NCBI RefSeq assembly: GCF_029855125.1 | Contig: NZ_CP123229.1 | Location: 496,001-560,000, forward strand | DNA length: 64,000 nucleotides | Source of the DNA: Methylocapsa sp. D3K7 | Lineage (GTDB): Bacteria; Pseudomonadota; Alphaproteobacteria; Rhizobiales; Beijerinckiaceae | Reading direction: 5' to 3' | The notes under the pieces: model-generated | Databases searched by the model: none | What the model was told of the DNA's origin: nothing | The model's input: only the letters and a program-made list of their open reading frames with translations | Part shown: one piece after another, positions 18,646-28,320 of the stretch | Numbering within the stretch: position 1 is the stretch's first letter | How the letters are laid out: the number at the start of each line of letters is the position of its first letter | Translations under genes and position numbers: made by a program

Positions 18646-20085
18646 TCACATATGGATGACGCGGCCATAAGCATCAAGGACACTCTCATGCATCGTCTCC
18701 GACAGGGTGGGATGCGGGAAAATCGCATTGATGAGTTCCACCTCGGTCGTCTCGCAATTCATGGCGATGACAAAACCCTGGATCAGCTCCGTCACCTCCG
18801 CCCCAACCATATGGGCGCCGAGAAGCTTTCCGGTTTTGGCGTCAAAAATCGTCTTTACGAGCCCATCCGGCTCGCCAAGCGCGATCGCCTTGCCATTGCC
18901 GATGAAAGAAAAGCGGCCGATTTTGACGTCAAAGCCCAGCTCTTTAGCCTTCGCTTCGGTGAGGCCAACGGATGCTATCTGCGGATTGCAATAGGTGCAG
19001 CCGGGAATCATTCTTTTGTCCAAGGGATGCGGCTCAAGCCCTTTGATTGCTTCGACGCAAATGACCCCTTCATGCTCGGCCTTATGCGCGAGCATGGGGG
19101 GACCCGCGACGTCGCCGATCGCATAGAGCCCTGGCACGCTGGTGCACCCTCTTCCATTCGTCACGACAATCCCGCGCTCAATCTTAACGCCAAGCGTCTC
19201 AAGCCCAAGATTTTCTATGTTGCCAGCAACTCCAATGGCGGAAATCATCCGCTCGGCCTCGAGCACCCGCGTCCCACGGGTGTCTTCAACCGTGGCGGCA
19301 ATGCCGTCGTGTTGCTTCTCAACCTTCGTCACTTTGGCCGAAGTTAAAATTTCGATGCCTTGCTTTGCAAATCGTTTGCGGGCCAACGCCGCAATCTCCG
19401 CATCTTCGACCGGGAGAATTTCCGGCAGTATTTCAACCACGGTGACTTTTGAGCCCATGCTTCGAAAGAAAGAGGCAAATTCGATTCCGATCGCGCCTGA
19501 ACCCATGACAACGAGTGAGCTTGGAAATTTCTCCGGCACCATGGCCTCGAAATACGTCCAAATGAGTTTTCCATCCGGCTCAATGCCCGGCAGGACGCGT
19601 GGCCGCGCGCCGGTCGCAATGATAATATGTTTGGCCAGATAAGCTCCCGCGCCGAGGATGCCTTTGGGGACGGGGTTCGATGGTTGCATCGCAGGCTTTT
19701 TGGGGTCAGTGACCAAAACCTCGCCGGGTTTGGTGATCGCCGCCTCGCCCCAGATCACATCGACTTTGTTTTTCTTGAGCAAAAAGCCGACGCCAGCGTT
19801 CAATTGCGCCGACACGGATCGCGATCTTTTGACGACAGCCGTGGGATCGAAACCGATCTTGCCCTCCACCGTCAGGCCATACTCTTTGGCCCGGTTGAGG
19901 GTGTGATAGATCTCCGCCGATCGCAACAAGGCCTTGGTAGGAATGCAGCCCCAGTTCAGACAGATGCCGCCAAGATGCTCACGCTCGACGACGGCCGTCT
20001 TGAAACCAAGCTGCGCCGCGCGGATCGCCGCCACATAGCCGCCGGGTCCACCGCCGATGATGAGAATATCGTAGGAGTCAGCCAT
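18646..20085 (-). CDS. lpdA: Dihydrolipoyl dehydrogenase (E3)
   Basis: A 479-residue flavoprotein that reoxidises the dihydrolipoyl groups of pyruvate dehydrogenase using NAD+. FAD binding uses GGGPGG at residues 11-16. The redox disulfide is C42/C47 in GGICLNWGCIPTK, and the C-terminal dimer motif with catalytic His-Glu is in IFPHPTLSETMHE. ATG 20085 has AGGAG 9 nt upstream and is preferred to the TTG at 20094. It follows pdhC by 37 bases in the same operon. Confidence 0.96.
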   Translation of the reverse strand: MADSYDILIIGGGPGGYVAAIRAAQLGFKTAVVEREHLGGICLNWGCIPTKALLRSAEIYHTLNRAKEYGLTVEGKIGFDPTAVVKRSRSVSAQLNAGVGFLLKKNKVDVIWGEAAITKPGEVLVTDPKKPAMQPSNPVPKGILGAGAYLAKHIIIATGARPRVLPGIEPDGKLIWTYFEAMVPEKFPSSLVVMGSGAIGIEFASFFRSMGSKVTVVEILPEILPVEDAEIAALARKRFAKQGIEILTSAKVTKVEKQHDGIAATVEDTRGTRVLEAERMISAIGVAGNIENLGLETLGVKIERGIVVTNGRGCTSVPGLYAIGDVAGPPMLAHKAEHEGVICVEAIKGLEPHPLDKRMIPGCTYCNPQIASVGLTEAKAKELGFDVKIGRFSFIGNGKAIALGEPDGLVKTIFDAKTGKLLGAHMVGAEVTELIQGFVIAMNCETTEVELINAIFPHPTLSETMHESVLDAYGRVIHM

Positions 20086-20121
20086 GGGCGGCAACTCCTA
20101 GAAGGTCTGCGAAACAAAGCA

Positions 20122-21417
20122 TCACGCAAGCATCCCAGCCGGGTGTTCGATCAGAGTTTTGAACGCGGCGAGGAGCTTTGCACCCAAGACGCCATCGACC
20201 GCGCGGTGATCGCAGGACAGTGTCACGCTCATCACAGTCGCAACGGCAGGCGTACCATCCTTGACGATGACACGCGTCTCGCCAGCCCCCACCGCAAGGA
20301 TCGTCGCTTGCGGCGGATTGATAATGGCCGAAAAGCTCTTTGTGCCAAACATGCCAAGATTGGACACAGACGTCGAGCCACCCTGATATTCTTCCGGGCG
20401 TAGCCTGCGGGCGCGCGCGCGGTTGGAGAAATCCTTCATCTCGCGCGAAATCACCGACAGGGTTTTCGTCTCGGCGGCACGGACGATGGGGGTGATAAGA
20501 CCGCCAGGAATCGCCACTGCAACCCCGACATCGGCCTGCTTATGTTTCAGCATGGCGCTCTCGGTCCAAGTCACGTTAGCGTCGGGGACACGGATGAGGG
20601 CCACGGCGAGCGCCTTGATGATGAAATCATTGACCGAGATTTTATAAGACGGCTTACCCTCCGTGTCCTGAAGAGCGGCGTCATTGATTGCTTCGCGCAA
20701 ACTCATCAGATCGTCGATGTTGCAATCGGCGGTCAGATAGAAATGCGGAATCGTACGGCTCGCTTCAACCAGCCTGCGCGCGATGGTTTTGCGCATCGAG
20801 TCGTGCGGAATTTCCTCGAACGAGCCAGCGGCAAAATTTTGCCTAATGAGTTCATCCGGCGGCCCGGGCGTTGGCAATGGCGCGGAGGGTGCCTTCGTGT
20901 CTTGGATGCGCGGTGCGGTTGGAGCGTGCGCAAGCGCCGCCTTCACATCCCGCTCAATGATGCGGCCATGCGGGCCAGAGCCTTGTATCGCGGCAAGATC
21001 GAGCGCGGACTTTTTGGCAATCCGGCGGGCCAGCGGCGAGGCGAAGATGCGCGGGCCGGCCTCTCCGTTGAGCGCTGGAGCGATGGGCGGGGCGGCAGCT
21101 GGTGCTGCTGGCGCCGCCTCGGGAATTTTTTCATTTGCTGGCACAGGCCCGCTTGCGACGGATTTTGCGTCTTCCCCCTCGCCCGCGATCAACCCGATGA
21201 CATTGTTGACCGGCACGTCCGCCGTTCCATCCGGCACCACAATTTTGGCAAGTACGCCTTCATCAACAGCTTCCACTTCCATGGTCGCCTTGTCGGTCTC
21301 GATCTCGGCGAGCACATCACCCGCCTTGATCGTGTCGCCTTCTTTCTTAAGCCAGCGGGAAAGATTGCCTTTTTCCATGGTTGGCGAAAGCGCGGGCATC
21401 AAAATATCGATCGGCAT
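20122..21417 (-). CDS. pdhC: Pyruvate dehydrogenase E2, dihydrolipoyl acetyltransferase
   Basis: A 431-residue E2 core subunit. It has one lipoyl domain (lipoyl Lys 43 in [14 protein letters not shown]), an Ala/Pro-rich linker, a peripheral-subunit-binding domain at about 125-162 (FASPLARRIAKKSALDL), and the acetyltransferase domain with the catalytic His in DHRAVDG near residue 404. It forms the multimeric core that carries acetyl groups from E1 to CoA. It lies 24 bases after pdhB and 36 before lpdA, consistent with one transcript. Confidence 0.96.
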   Translation of the reverse strand: MPIDILMPALSPTMEKGNLSRWLKKEGDTIKAGDVLAEIETDKATMEVEAVDEGVLAKIVVPDGTADVPVNNVIGLIAGEGEDAKSVASGPVPANEKIPEAAPAAPAAAPPIAPALNGEAGPRIFASPLARRIAKKSALDLAAIQGSGPHGRIIERDVKAALAHAPTAPRIQDTKAPSAPLPTPGPPDELIRQNFAAGSFEEIPHDSMRKTIARRLVEASRTIPHFYLTADCNIDDLMSLREAINDAALQDTEGKPSYKISVNDFIIKALAVALIRVPDANVTWTESAMLKHKQADVGVAVAIPGGLITPIVRAAETKTLSVISREMKDFSNRARARRLRPEEYQGGSTSVSNLGMFGTKSFSAIINPPQATILAVGAGETRVIVKDGTPAVATVMSVTLSCDHRAVDGVLGAKLLAAFKTLIEHPAGMLA

Positions 21418-21441
21418 GAAAGGCTCACATCTTTTTGTAGC

Positions 21442-22872
21442 TCAACGATACAGCACTGCTTTCGCCGCCGCGACAATCTCTTCCGCATTCAGCAGGGCGA
21501 GCTTTTCGAGATTCGCCGCATAGGGCAAAGGGACATCCTTGCCGGTGATCCGTATCACCGGCGCATCGAGATAATCGAAAGCCTCTTCCATGATTTTCGC
21601 CATGATCTCGGCGCCGACCCCGCTTTGCGGCCAGCCTTCCTCAACGGTGACGCAGCGGCCGGTTTTCTTGACCGATTGGACAATTGTTCCGGTGTCCATC
21701 GGCCGGATCGTGCGAAGATCAATCAATTCGGCCTCGATACCCTCGCCCGCCAGTACCTCCGCCGCCTTCAAGGCGTGCATCATCCCAATGCCGAAGGAAA
21801 CGAGCGTGACATCCTTGCCCGCGCGGGCGATCCGCGCCTTGCCAATCGGAACCAAAAAATCGTCGAACTGCGGCACCTCGAATTTGTGCCCATAAAGGAT
21901 TTCGTTTTCCAGAAAAACGACCGGGTTCGGGTCGCGGATCGCGCTCTTCAAAAGGCCCTTGGCGTCGGCCGCAGTAAAGGGCATGACGACTTTCAGCCCT
22001 GGGATATGTGAAAACCACGCGGCATAATCCTGGCTATGTTGCGCGGCCACCCGCGCGGCGGCGCCATTGGGACCCCGGAACACGATTGGGCAATCCATTT
22101 GGCTGCCGGACATATACCGGGTCTTGGCGGCGGAATTGATGATCTGGTCCATCGCCTGCATCGCGAAGTTGAATGTCATGAATTCGACAATGGGGCGCAG
22201 ACCCGCCATCGCGGCACCGATGCCCAGTCCGGCAAAGCCATGCTCCGTGATTGGCGTATCGACGACCCGTCTGGCGCCAAACTCATGCAACAAACCTTGC
22301 GTGATTTTGTAAGCGCCTTCGTACTCCGCCACTTCTTCGCCAATAATAAAAACACGGTCATCGCGACGCATTTCTTCGGCCATCGCATCGCGCAAGGCTT
22401 CGCGCACGGTCTGCATGACCATGGCTGTGCCCTCGGGAATTTCGGGCACGGTCTCTTTTGTGGAGTCGCGAGGCGCAGCGATGTCAGAGCTCGCTGGCTT
22501 TGGCGCTGTCCCTGAGTCATTGCCCGTAGCGGCGGGTTCCGTATCACCCCCGTTCGGCGCGACGGGCTTCTTGTCGCCGGAAGCGCCCGATGGCGACACC
22601 GCCTGGCCTCGCACCGCTCCGGCATCCTCCCCCTCCCCGGCAATCACCGCGATGGGCGTATTGACCGCAACATTGTCGGTTCCGTCCGGCACCAGAATCT
22701 TGGCGAGCGTGCCATCATCGATTGCCTCGACTTCCATCGTCGCCTTGTCGGTCTCGATCTCCGCGAGGACATCGCCCGAGCGCACCGCGTCGCCTTCTTT
22801 CTTCAGCCATTTCGCGAGCTTGCCTTGTTCCATGGTCGGCGAAAGCGCGGGCATGAGAATATTCGTCGCCAT
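21442..22872 (-). CDS. pdhB: Pyruvate dehydrogenase E1 beta with N-terminal lipoyl domain
   Basis: A 476-residue E1 beta subunit with an extra N-terminal lipoyl domain (Lys 43 in [14 protein letters not shown]). A flexible Pro/Ala/Gly linker of about 60 residues joins it to the transketolase-like body starting near residue 145 ([14 protein letters not shown]). This fused layout is normal for alphaproteobacterial PdhB. With PdhA it decarboxylates pyruvate using thiamine diphosphate. The lipoyl domain is close to that of PdhC at protein and DNA level. It begins 44 bases after pdhA. Confidence 0.96.
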   Translation of the reverse strand: MATNILMPALSPTMEQGKLAKWLKKEGDAVRSGDVLAEIETDKATMEVEAIDDGTLAKILVPDGTDNVAVNTPIAVIAGEGEDAGAVRGQAVSPSGASGDKKPVAPNGGDTEPAATGNDSGTAPKPASSDIAAPRDSTKETVPEIPEGTAMVMQTVREALRDAMAEEMRRDDRVFIIGEEVAEYEGAYKITQGLLHEFGARRVVDTPITEHGFAGLGIGAAMAGLRPIVEFMTFNFAMQAMDQIINSAAKTRYMSGSQMDCPIVFRGPNGAAARVAAQHSQDYAAWFSHIPGLKVVMPFTAADAKGLLKSAIRDPNPVVFLENEILYGHKFEVPQFDDFLVPIGKARIARAGKDVTLVSFGIGMMHALKAAEVLAGEGIEAELIDLRTIRPMDTGTIVQSVKKTGRCVTVEEGWPQSGVGAEIMAKIMEEAFDYLDAPVIRITGKDVPLPYAANLEKLALLNAEEIVAAAKAVLYR

Positions 22873-22916
22873 CTAAAGTCCTTATCTCGCCCAGTTCAAA
22901 GTCCTGCATTCAAAAA

Positions 22917-23951
22917 CTAAACGAGGACATCCGTCCACAACTCAGCAGGGTCCGGTTCCGGCTCATGCGTGGCAAAATCGGCAGCCTCCGCGATGACGGC
23001 ACGAACCTCGGCGTCGATCTTTTTCAAATCGTCTTCGCTCGCCTGTTGACTCTCCAAGAGACGTGCCCGGACTTGTTCGATCGGATCGTGTTCGGAGCGC
23101 ATCTTTTGGACTTCGTCCTTTGAGCGGTATTTGGCCGGATCTGACATCGAGTGGCCGCGATACCGATAGGTCTGCATTTCGAGGATTATCGGCCCATTGC
23201 CGGCCCGGCACCATTCGGCGGCACGAATCGCGGCGGCTTTCACCGCGCGCACATCCATGCCATCGACCTGCTCGCCCGGAATGTTAAAGGATTGCCCGCG
23301 TTTGGAAAAATCCGTCAGCGCCGATGACCGGCTGACCGATGTACCCATCGCGTAGCGGTTGTTTTCAATAACATAGACAACAGGCAGTTTCCAAAGTTCC
23401 GCCATGTTGAAACTCTCATAGACTTGGCCCTGATTTGCCGCGCCGTCGCCAAAATAAGTAAAGCAAACATTGCCATTGCCGCGATACAGATTGGCGAACG
23501 CAAGTCCGCTCCCAATCGGCACTTGCGCGCCCACGATGCCATGGCCGCCATAAAAATTTTTTGCCTTCGAAAACATATGCATGGAGCCGCCCTTGCCCTT
23601 CGAGGCGCCACTTTTGCGCCCCGTCAGTTCCGCCAGAACGGATTTGGGGTCCATGCCGCACGCGAGCATATGCCCATGATCGCGGTAGCTCGTGATGGTC
23701 TGATCGCCGTCCACTGCCGCCATCCGGACACCTGTGACGACAGCTTCCTGGCCGATGTAGAGATGGCAAAAGCCGCCAATCAGGCCCATGCCGTACATTT
23801 GTCCAGCTTTTTCCTCGAAGCGCCGGATGAGCAACATATTGCGATAGGCGGTCAGCTCCTCTTCCTTGCTAAAGGAGATATCCTGCGCTGTCGCTTTTTG
23901 CGGGTTTCCTGGCGCGGATTTGCCGCGAGCGGCGGTCGATGCGGCGGCCAT
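22917..23951 (-). CDS. pdhA: Pyruvate dehydrogenase E1 alpha
   Basis: A 344-residue E1 alpha subunit. The thiamine diphosphate motif runs from YFGDGAANQG to VIENNRYAMG, and the regulatory-loop region YRYRGHSMSDP follows. I choose ATG 23951 because AAGGG precedes it by 6 nt and the length matches relatives; ATG 23981 and the frame-open position 24053 are alternatives. It is the first pdh gene on the minus strand. The DUF2252 gene ends only about 110 bases upstream, so pdh transcription could be read through from that cassette or start from a promoter in between. Confidence 0.95.
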   Translation of the reverse strand: MAAASTAARGKSAPGNPQKATAQDISFSKEEELTAYRNMLLIRRFEEKAGQMYGMGLIGGFCHLYIGQEAVVTGVRMAAVDGDQTITSYRDHGHMLACGMDPKSVLAELTGRKSGASKGKGGSMHMFSKAKNFYGGHGIVGAQVPIGSGLAFANLYRGNGNVCFTYFGDGAANQGQVYESFNMAELWKLPVVYVIENNRYAMGTSVSRSSALTDFSKRGQSFNIPGEQVDGMDVRAVKAAAIRAAEWCRAGNGPIILEMQTYRYRGHSMSDPAKYRSKDEVQKMRSEHDPIEQVRARLLESQQASEDDLKKIDAEVRAVIAEAADFATHEPEPDPAELWTDVLV

Positions 23952-24063
23952 GCAAAACCCTTTTGAGTTGGCGGAGACCATTGACCTTAAAATAGCGCGC
24001 AACCAGGAGGAAAGCGAGCCCTCAGGATCAGCCAAGGCGGCGAATACACTCAATATGATGCCA

Positions 24064-25281
24064 TCATAAACTGTCTAGGGCATATTTGCGGCAATGTTCG
24101 AGATAAGCTCCCTCGTGGCTAACAAGCAGATCGACCGTACTTCGCCACAGCCAGGACGGTGCATCAAGTGATTTCGATCTGTTCTTCAGTAAATCTGCCT
24201 GCCAACTCTTGTGCCCTGCTTGGTCCATCTGGCGCGCATGGGCACATCCAACGATTTTTGCCAGAAAGCGAGCTGTCTTTAGCGCTTCGTCATGAGTGAG
24301 GGTTGCGAGCTCTATCTTAAGATCTTGTGGCAGCAGCTCCCGTACAACAACCGATTTGTTTAAGAATCGCTCGGCTTGCATTCTGTCTCCAAGAAATGGC
24401 GCGAGGTGGCGCGCACCTTCGACGACGCGGTCGGCGTTATCCTGCGGCATACTGACATTCTGGTAGTGCGGTGCCGCGGCGGCAACCGCTTCCTTGACAT
24501 CCATTAAACAAAAGTCAGCATTTTTGGGGTTGCTCTCTCCAACGCCAAGCAACACCGCATAGCGAAGCCGTCCGAGCGAGCTGCAACCCTTAACCCAGTA
24601 AGCTGCATCGAGAAGATCAACTGGCGCGTCGCTTTCCCGAGAACGCAGCAGCGTCGCGAGGCGCTGCATTGCTTTGCTTGCGAAAAGAATTTTAAGAGCA
24701 GTCTGTTCCTTCTCCGAAATGGGCCAAAACTGTTTTCCGAGCGGAATGTCGGGGCTGGCGTCCCCTATGCATTCCTTGGCAAGATGACGCCAGGACCGGC
24801 GCACGGCACGCCGCAAAACGAGCCGCACCGATTCTGGCCTAGTTGCGCTGTCTTCTTCTGATTTAGAGTTGTCATCAAAAGCGCTTTCATAGCCCTCGAT
24901 GATTTGTTCCAGCATTTTGGCGGTGGCCACACCTGGCAGGTCGGAACTTCGCGCCGCGGATGCGAAGGACAAACCCAAACGAATGAGATCATGTGCTGGA
25001 TTTCCGATGACAGATTGATCAAGGTCTCGTATCTGAATCTCAACCTGGCCCGAGGTATTGGCCACTGGGCCAAGGTTACCCGTATGGCAATCGCCGCAAA
25101 TCCATAAAGGGGGCCCTTCGGGCAACGACCCCGGTACCCGCGAATCGAGCCACTCATAAAATTTGGCCGTGTTTCCTCGCACATAAGCATGCGCGGATCG
25201 GGCCATTTTTAGGTTACGGATTTGAGTAAGGGCGCGTTGCCGCTCGTCAGGACTGGGAAGCAAAGACGTTTTGGATTTCAC
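24064..25281 (-). CDS. DUF2252 family protein
   Basis: A protein of about 405 residues of the DUF2252 family, which looks kinase-like. Diagnostic pieces are MARSAHAYVRGNTAKFYEWL, WICGDCHTGNLGP (aminoglycoside-phosphotransferase-like HxxGN loop) and IRDLDQSVIGNPAHDLIRL. Function is not established. The start is ambiguous: a GTG at 25281 overlaps the upstream stop as GTGA and has GGTGG 5 nt upstream, while an ATG at 25293 adds four residues. The overlap indicates translational coupling with the SLC13 gene. No transmembrane segment is visible. Confidence 0.8.
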   Translation of the reverse strand: MKSKTSLLPSPDERQRALTQIRNLKMARSAHAYVRGNTAKFYEWLDSRVPGSLPEGPPLWICGDCHTGNLGPVANTSGQVEIQIRDLDQSVIGNPAHDLIRLGLSFASAARSSDLPGVATAKMLEQIIEGYESAFDDNSKSEEDSATRPESVRLVLRRAVRRSWRHLAKECIGDASPDIPLGKQFWPISEKEQTALKILFASKAMQRLATLLRSRESDAPVDLLDAAYWVKGCSSLGRLRYAVLLGVGESNPKNADFCLMDVKEAVAAAAPHYQNVSMPQDNADRVVEGARHLAPFLGDRMQAERFLNKSVVVRELLPQDLKIELATLTHDEALKTARFLAKIVGCAHARQMDQAGHKSWQADLLKNRSKSLDAPSWLWRSTVDLLVSHEGAYLEHCRKYALDSL

Positions 25282-26519
25282 GCAAGCCACCATGTGCCAA
25301 AAGCGAGGCTCCCAATCGTCAACGGCAGCCCAATCCGCAAATAGGCGAAAAAAGAGATTGTCACCCCCTCCTTCTTTGCGCGTTCCGCGACAATCAGATT
25401 GGCGACGGAGCCGATCAGCGTGAGGTTTCCGGCAAATGTCGAACTCATCGCCACAAGACGCCAAGCCCGGCCGGGATCAGATAAGGTTACAATGAATGGT
25501 TTCAGGATCAAGACAGCCGGCACATTGCTAACGAGATTGGAGAGCAAAGCCGTCACACCGGACAAAATCCAAGTGTTTTCGAGATGAAGGCGGTAAACCA
25601 TGGCCATAACATTTGCCGTCAGAAGCACTTTTTCGGCACCCGCCACGACGATGAAAAGCCCGGCAAACATCAACAAAAGACTACCGTCTATTCCTGCATA
25701 AAGTTTCCGCGGATTGACGGAACGCGACAGAAGCAGCAGCGAGCCGCCGATCAGAGCTGTTTCGGCGATGGGAGCTCCGGCAAAAAAACCAGCGATAACC
25801 CCGAAAGTCACCAGCACTCCCTTGGCAAGCTGCTTTGAATGCTGGCGCGGGCGTAGCGTTTTCGTGCTTGAGCCAAGAGAGGCCGAGAATTCCTTATGAT
25901 AACAAAGGAGAATGAGGCCCCCCGTCAATGCAAGGGCAAACACCGCCGCCGGGGCGAGCTTGGCTGCGAATTCTGCATAAGGAAGATGTGATGAGACGCC
26001 GATAATCATATTTTGCGGATTGCCGGTAAAGGTCGCGGCGCTGCCGGCGTTCGAGGCCATGGCAACCGCCAAAAGATAAGGCACCGGATTGCGGCGCAAG
26101 GCGCGGGTGACGTCGATGACAAGAGGCGCCATCACAAGGCAGATGGCGTCATTGACAAGGAAGGCCGAGAATACACCCGTAACAATGACGATAACGATCA
26201 AAAGAACCGGCGCCGAAGGGGCGCGGCGCAAAGCGAAACGGCTCGCGAGTTCAAAAAAGCCGGAGACGCGCAACTGACTCACAATGATCATCATGCCGAG
26301 CAAAAGCGCAATGGCATCGAGATCAATGGCTTTAAGCGCTTCATCGAGACTAAGGGTCCTCAGCGCGATCATCAAACTGGCGCCGACGAGCGCTATGCCG
26401 GCGCGGTCGATGCGCAAACCGGGGGCTCGGCCAAAGGCCACGCCCGCATATGTCAAAACGAAGACAGCGATAGTTGCGTCGGCCGCGAGCGAAGCAGAGC
26501 TCATTGGGCTTTCGCTCAT
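25278..26519 (-). CDS. SLC13/ArsB-NhaD superfamily anion permease
   Basis: A 413-residue integral membrane protein with about ten to twelve hydrophobic segments. The gene order and motifs suit the ion-transporter superfamily of SLC13, CitMHS and ArsB: NDAICLVMAPLVIDVTRAL, then SNAGSAATFTGNPQNMIIG, and a second-half repeat SNLVSNVPAVLIL. Such proteins move di- or tricarboxylates, arsenite, sulfate or Na+/H+. The substrate cannot be chosen here. ATG 26519 overlaps the stop of the upstream MFS gene (ATGA), so the two are translationally coupled. Confidence 0.85.
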   Translation of the reverse strand: MSESPMSSASLAADATIAVFVLTYAGVAFGRAPGLRIDRAGIALVGASLMIALRTLSLDEALKAIDLDAIALLLGMMIIVSQLRVSGFFELASRFALRRAPSAPVLLIVIVIVTGVFSAFLVNDAICLVMAPLVIDVTRALRRNPVPYLLAVAMASNAGSAATFTGNPQNMIIGVSSHLPYAEFAAKLAPAAVFALALTGGLILLCYHKEFSASLGSSTKTLRPRQHSKQLAKGVLVTFGVIAGFFAGAPIAETALIGGSLLLLSRSVNPRKLYAGIDGSLLLMFAGLFIVVAGAEKVLLTANVMAMVYRLHLENTWILSGVTALLSNLVSNVPAVLILKPFIVTLSDPGRAWRLVAMSSTFAGNLTLIGSVANLIVAERAKKEGVTISFFAYLRIGLPLTIGSLAFGTWWLA

Positions 26520-27736
26520 TCTGCGATCACGCTGGGCACGGTAGAGTCTGTCCCTTGCGTCTCCGGCATGGCAAAGAAATAAAGCAGAAATCCTGAAGCC
26601 GCTATGCAAGCCAAAACAAGAAATGCGGCAGAAAAACCCGCATGAACGACGACGAGTCCTGCCAATGATGTGCTAAGCGCCGCGCCGATGCCTTGCGCCG
26701 TGATCACACCGCCCTGGGCCAGATTGAAATGGCCGGTGCCGCGCGTCAAATCCGCAACGATGAGGGGAAACAGCGCGCCATAAAGTCCGGCGCCTGCGCC
26801 ATCGAGACTTTGCACCGCGAACAGCCAAAAGCGATTATCCGACAAGGGGTAGAGAAAACCGCGCAGGGACAAAATAGCGAATCCGGCGAGAAACAGAGGC
26901 TTTCGGCCCCAAACATCGGCCTTATGACCAACCAGCATGGCCATCGGGACCATGACAACCTGCGCCGCGACGATACAGCCCGACATCAGAGCGGTGCCTT
27001 GATTCTTGTCCTGCAGAGCCAGCTTCTGGCCGACCAACGGCAGCATCGCGGCATTGGCGAGATGAAAAATCACGCAGCAGACGCAGAAAATCATAAGGCC
27101 TCGGTTACTCAAGAGCACACTGAGACCAGAGGGCTTATCTCGCGACGCGGAAGGGCCATCATGGAGGCCACGGGCGCGATCATAGTCAATGGCGTCCGCT
27201 CTAATGGTGAGAATGCTCACGATCGAAAGCAACGCCATGCCAGCAAGAATATAGAAGACGACGACAGGCCCTCCCTTCCAAGCGCAAATCCCCGCGAGCG
27301 CCGCTGCGAACGCGTTGCCAGCATGATTAAAAGACTCATTGCGACCAATGCGTTGGGTGAACGCACGCGGTCCCATGAGTCCCAAGGTGATCGCGGCAAC
27401 CGCCGGTCCAAAAAAACTTTCCGCCGCGACAGCTGCAGCTTGCGATCCTGCGACAAAGACAAAGGAAGACATGAAAGGCAGGAGGATTGAGGCACCCGTC
27501 ACGACCAAGGCAGCAACGACCATGATCCCCCTTTTGGCATGGCTCAGATCAATCAAAGCCCCGGCCGGAGCCTGCACGATCAAGCTAGAGACGGCGGCAA
27601 TGGTCATCACGAAGCCGATCTGATCTTCCGCCCAACGCCGTTCAGTCAAAAGATAGATCGCAAGATAGGGTCCTAGGCCCTGGCGCACATCCGCAAGGAA
27701 AAAATTCACGGCATCAAGCGAATGTTCCTGGCGCAT
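26516..27736 (-). CDS. Major facilitator superfamily transporter
   Basis: A 406-residue MFS protein with twelve predicted hydrophobic segments. The loop between helices 2 and 3 is IDLSHAKRGIM, a loose form of the MFS GxLxDR(K)xGR motif, and the later half repeats it as GHKADVWGRKPL. Drug or metabolite export is possible, but the substrate is unknown. It heads a three-gene cassette (MFS, SLC13, DUF2252) joined by 4-base overlaps and lies 134 bases after ftsB. Confidence 0.85.
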   Translation of the reverse strand: MRQEHSLDAVNFFLADVRQGLGPYLAIYLLTERRWAEDQIGFVMTIAAVSSLIVQAPAGALIDLSHAKRGIMVVAALVVTGASILLPFMSSFVFVAGSQAAAVAAESFFGPAVAAITLGLMGPRAFTQRIGRNESFNHAGNAFAAALAGICAWKGGPVVVFYILAGMALLSIVSILTIRADAIDYDRARGLHDGPSASRDKPSGLSVLLSNRGLMIFCVCCVIFHLANAAMLPLVGQKLALQDKNQGTALMSGCIVAAQVVMVPMAMLVGHKADVWGRKPLFLAGFAILSLRGFLYPLSDNRFWLFAVQSLDGAGAGLYGALFPLIVADLTRGTGHFNLAQGGVITAQGIGAALSTSLAGLVVVHAGFSAAFLVLACIAASGFLLYFFAMPETQGTDSTVPSVIAE

Positions 27737-27870
27737 CTATCATTCCGGGAGACCAGAGCGTCGTTTGCTTAAAGTCTCCCGATGAGCCGATAGTTCCCAG
27801 CTTAGCTTTGAATCGCGTTCCCTCCGGACGCAACCATCTCGTGCCGCGCGGGACTGCGCCCTCAAGCGGA

Positions 27871-28194
27871 CTATTTTTGCGCTCGCGGAAAAAATACGAC
27901 GAGATCGTTACGGTTGACCCGGCCGAGCAGAGACCGTGTTTCCTCGTCGAGAAGATCGCGGTCAATCTCACGGCCGGACAGCAAGGATATCCGGTGATCC
28001 CACGAGGCATGCTCTAATTTGAGATCGTCCAAATCACTGCGCAGAGTCGCAATCTTTTGTTCGTATTCGCCCTTGGTTTTAAGACCGCGCTCGCCATTCA
28101 CCGCATGCCAGACGAAATAGCCGCCGATCGCGCCAGAGACGCAATACAGCAACAACGGATAGAAAGTGGCGCGCACGCGTCGGTAAATGACCAT
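27871..28194 (-). CDS. ftsB: Septum formation initiator, FtsB/DivIC family
   Basis: A 107-residue bitopic protein. A short basic cytoplasmic tail is followed by one transmembrane helix (LLLYCVSGAIGGYFVWHAV, about 14-32), then a coiled coil (KGEYEQKIATLRSDLDDLKLEHASWDHRI) and a short globular end. This is the FtsB/DivIC plan, in which the periplasmic coiled coil pairs with FtsL in the divisome. In related genomes it lies directly upstream of pdhA; here three transporter-type genes come between. Confidence 0.85.
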   Translation of the reverse strand: MVIYRRVRATFYPLLLYCVSGAIGGYFVWHAVNGERGLKTKGEYEQKIATLRSDLDDLKLEHASWDHRISLLSGREIDRDLLDEETRSLLGRVNRNDLVVFFPRAQK

Positions 28195-28320
28195 GCCGTA
28201 ACTTTGGCCGATCCTGGTAAGCGAATGGTTAATTTACGCCCGGTATGGACACGTTAGATGGAGGAAATCGCATGGATTTCGCGTGCCAAGGGCCACGGTT
28301 TGGTACGCTACACGTGATCT

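Noticed and set aside
20542..22011. Long open frame on the plus strand across pdhB and pdhC
   Set aside because: It lies antisense to two certain genes; long shadows are expected in GC-rich sequence, and the protein resembles nothing.
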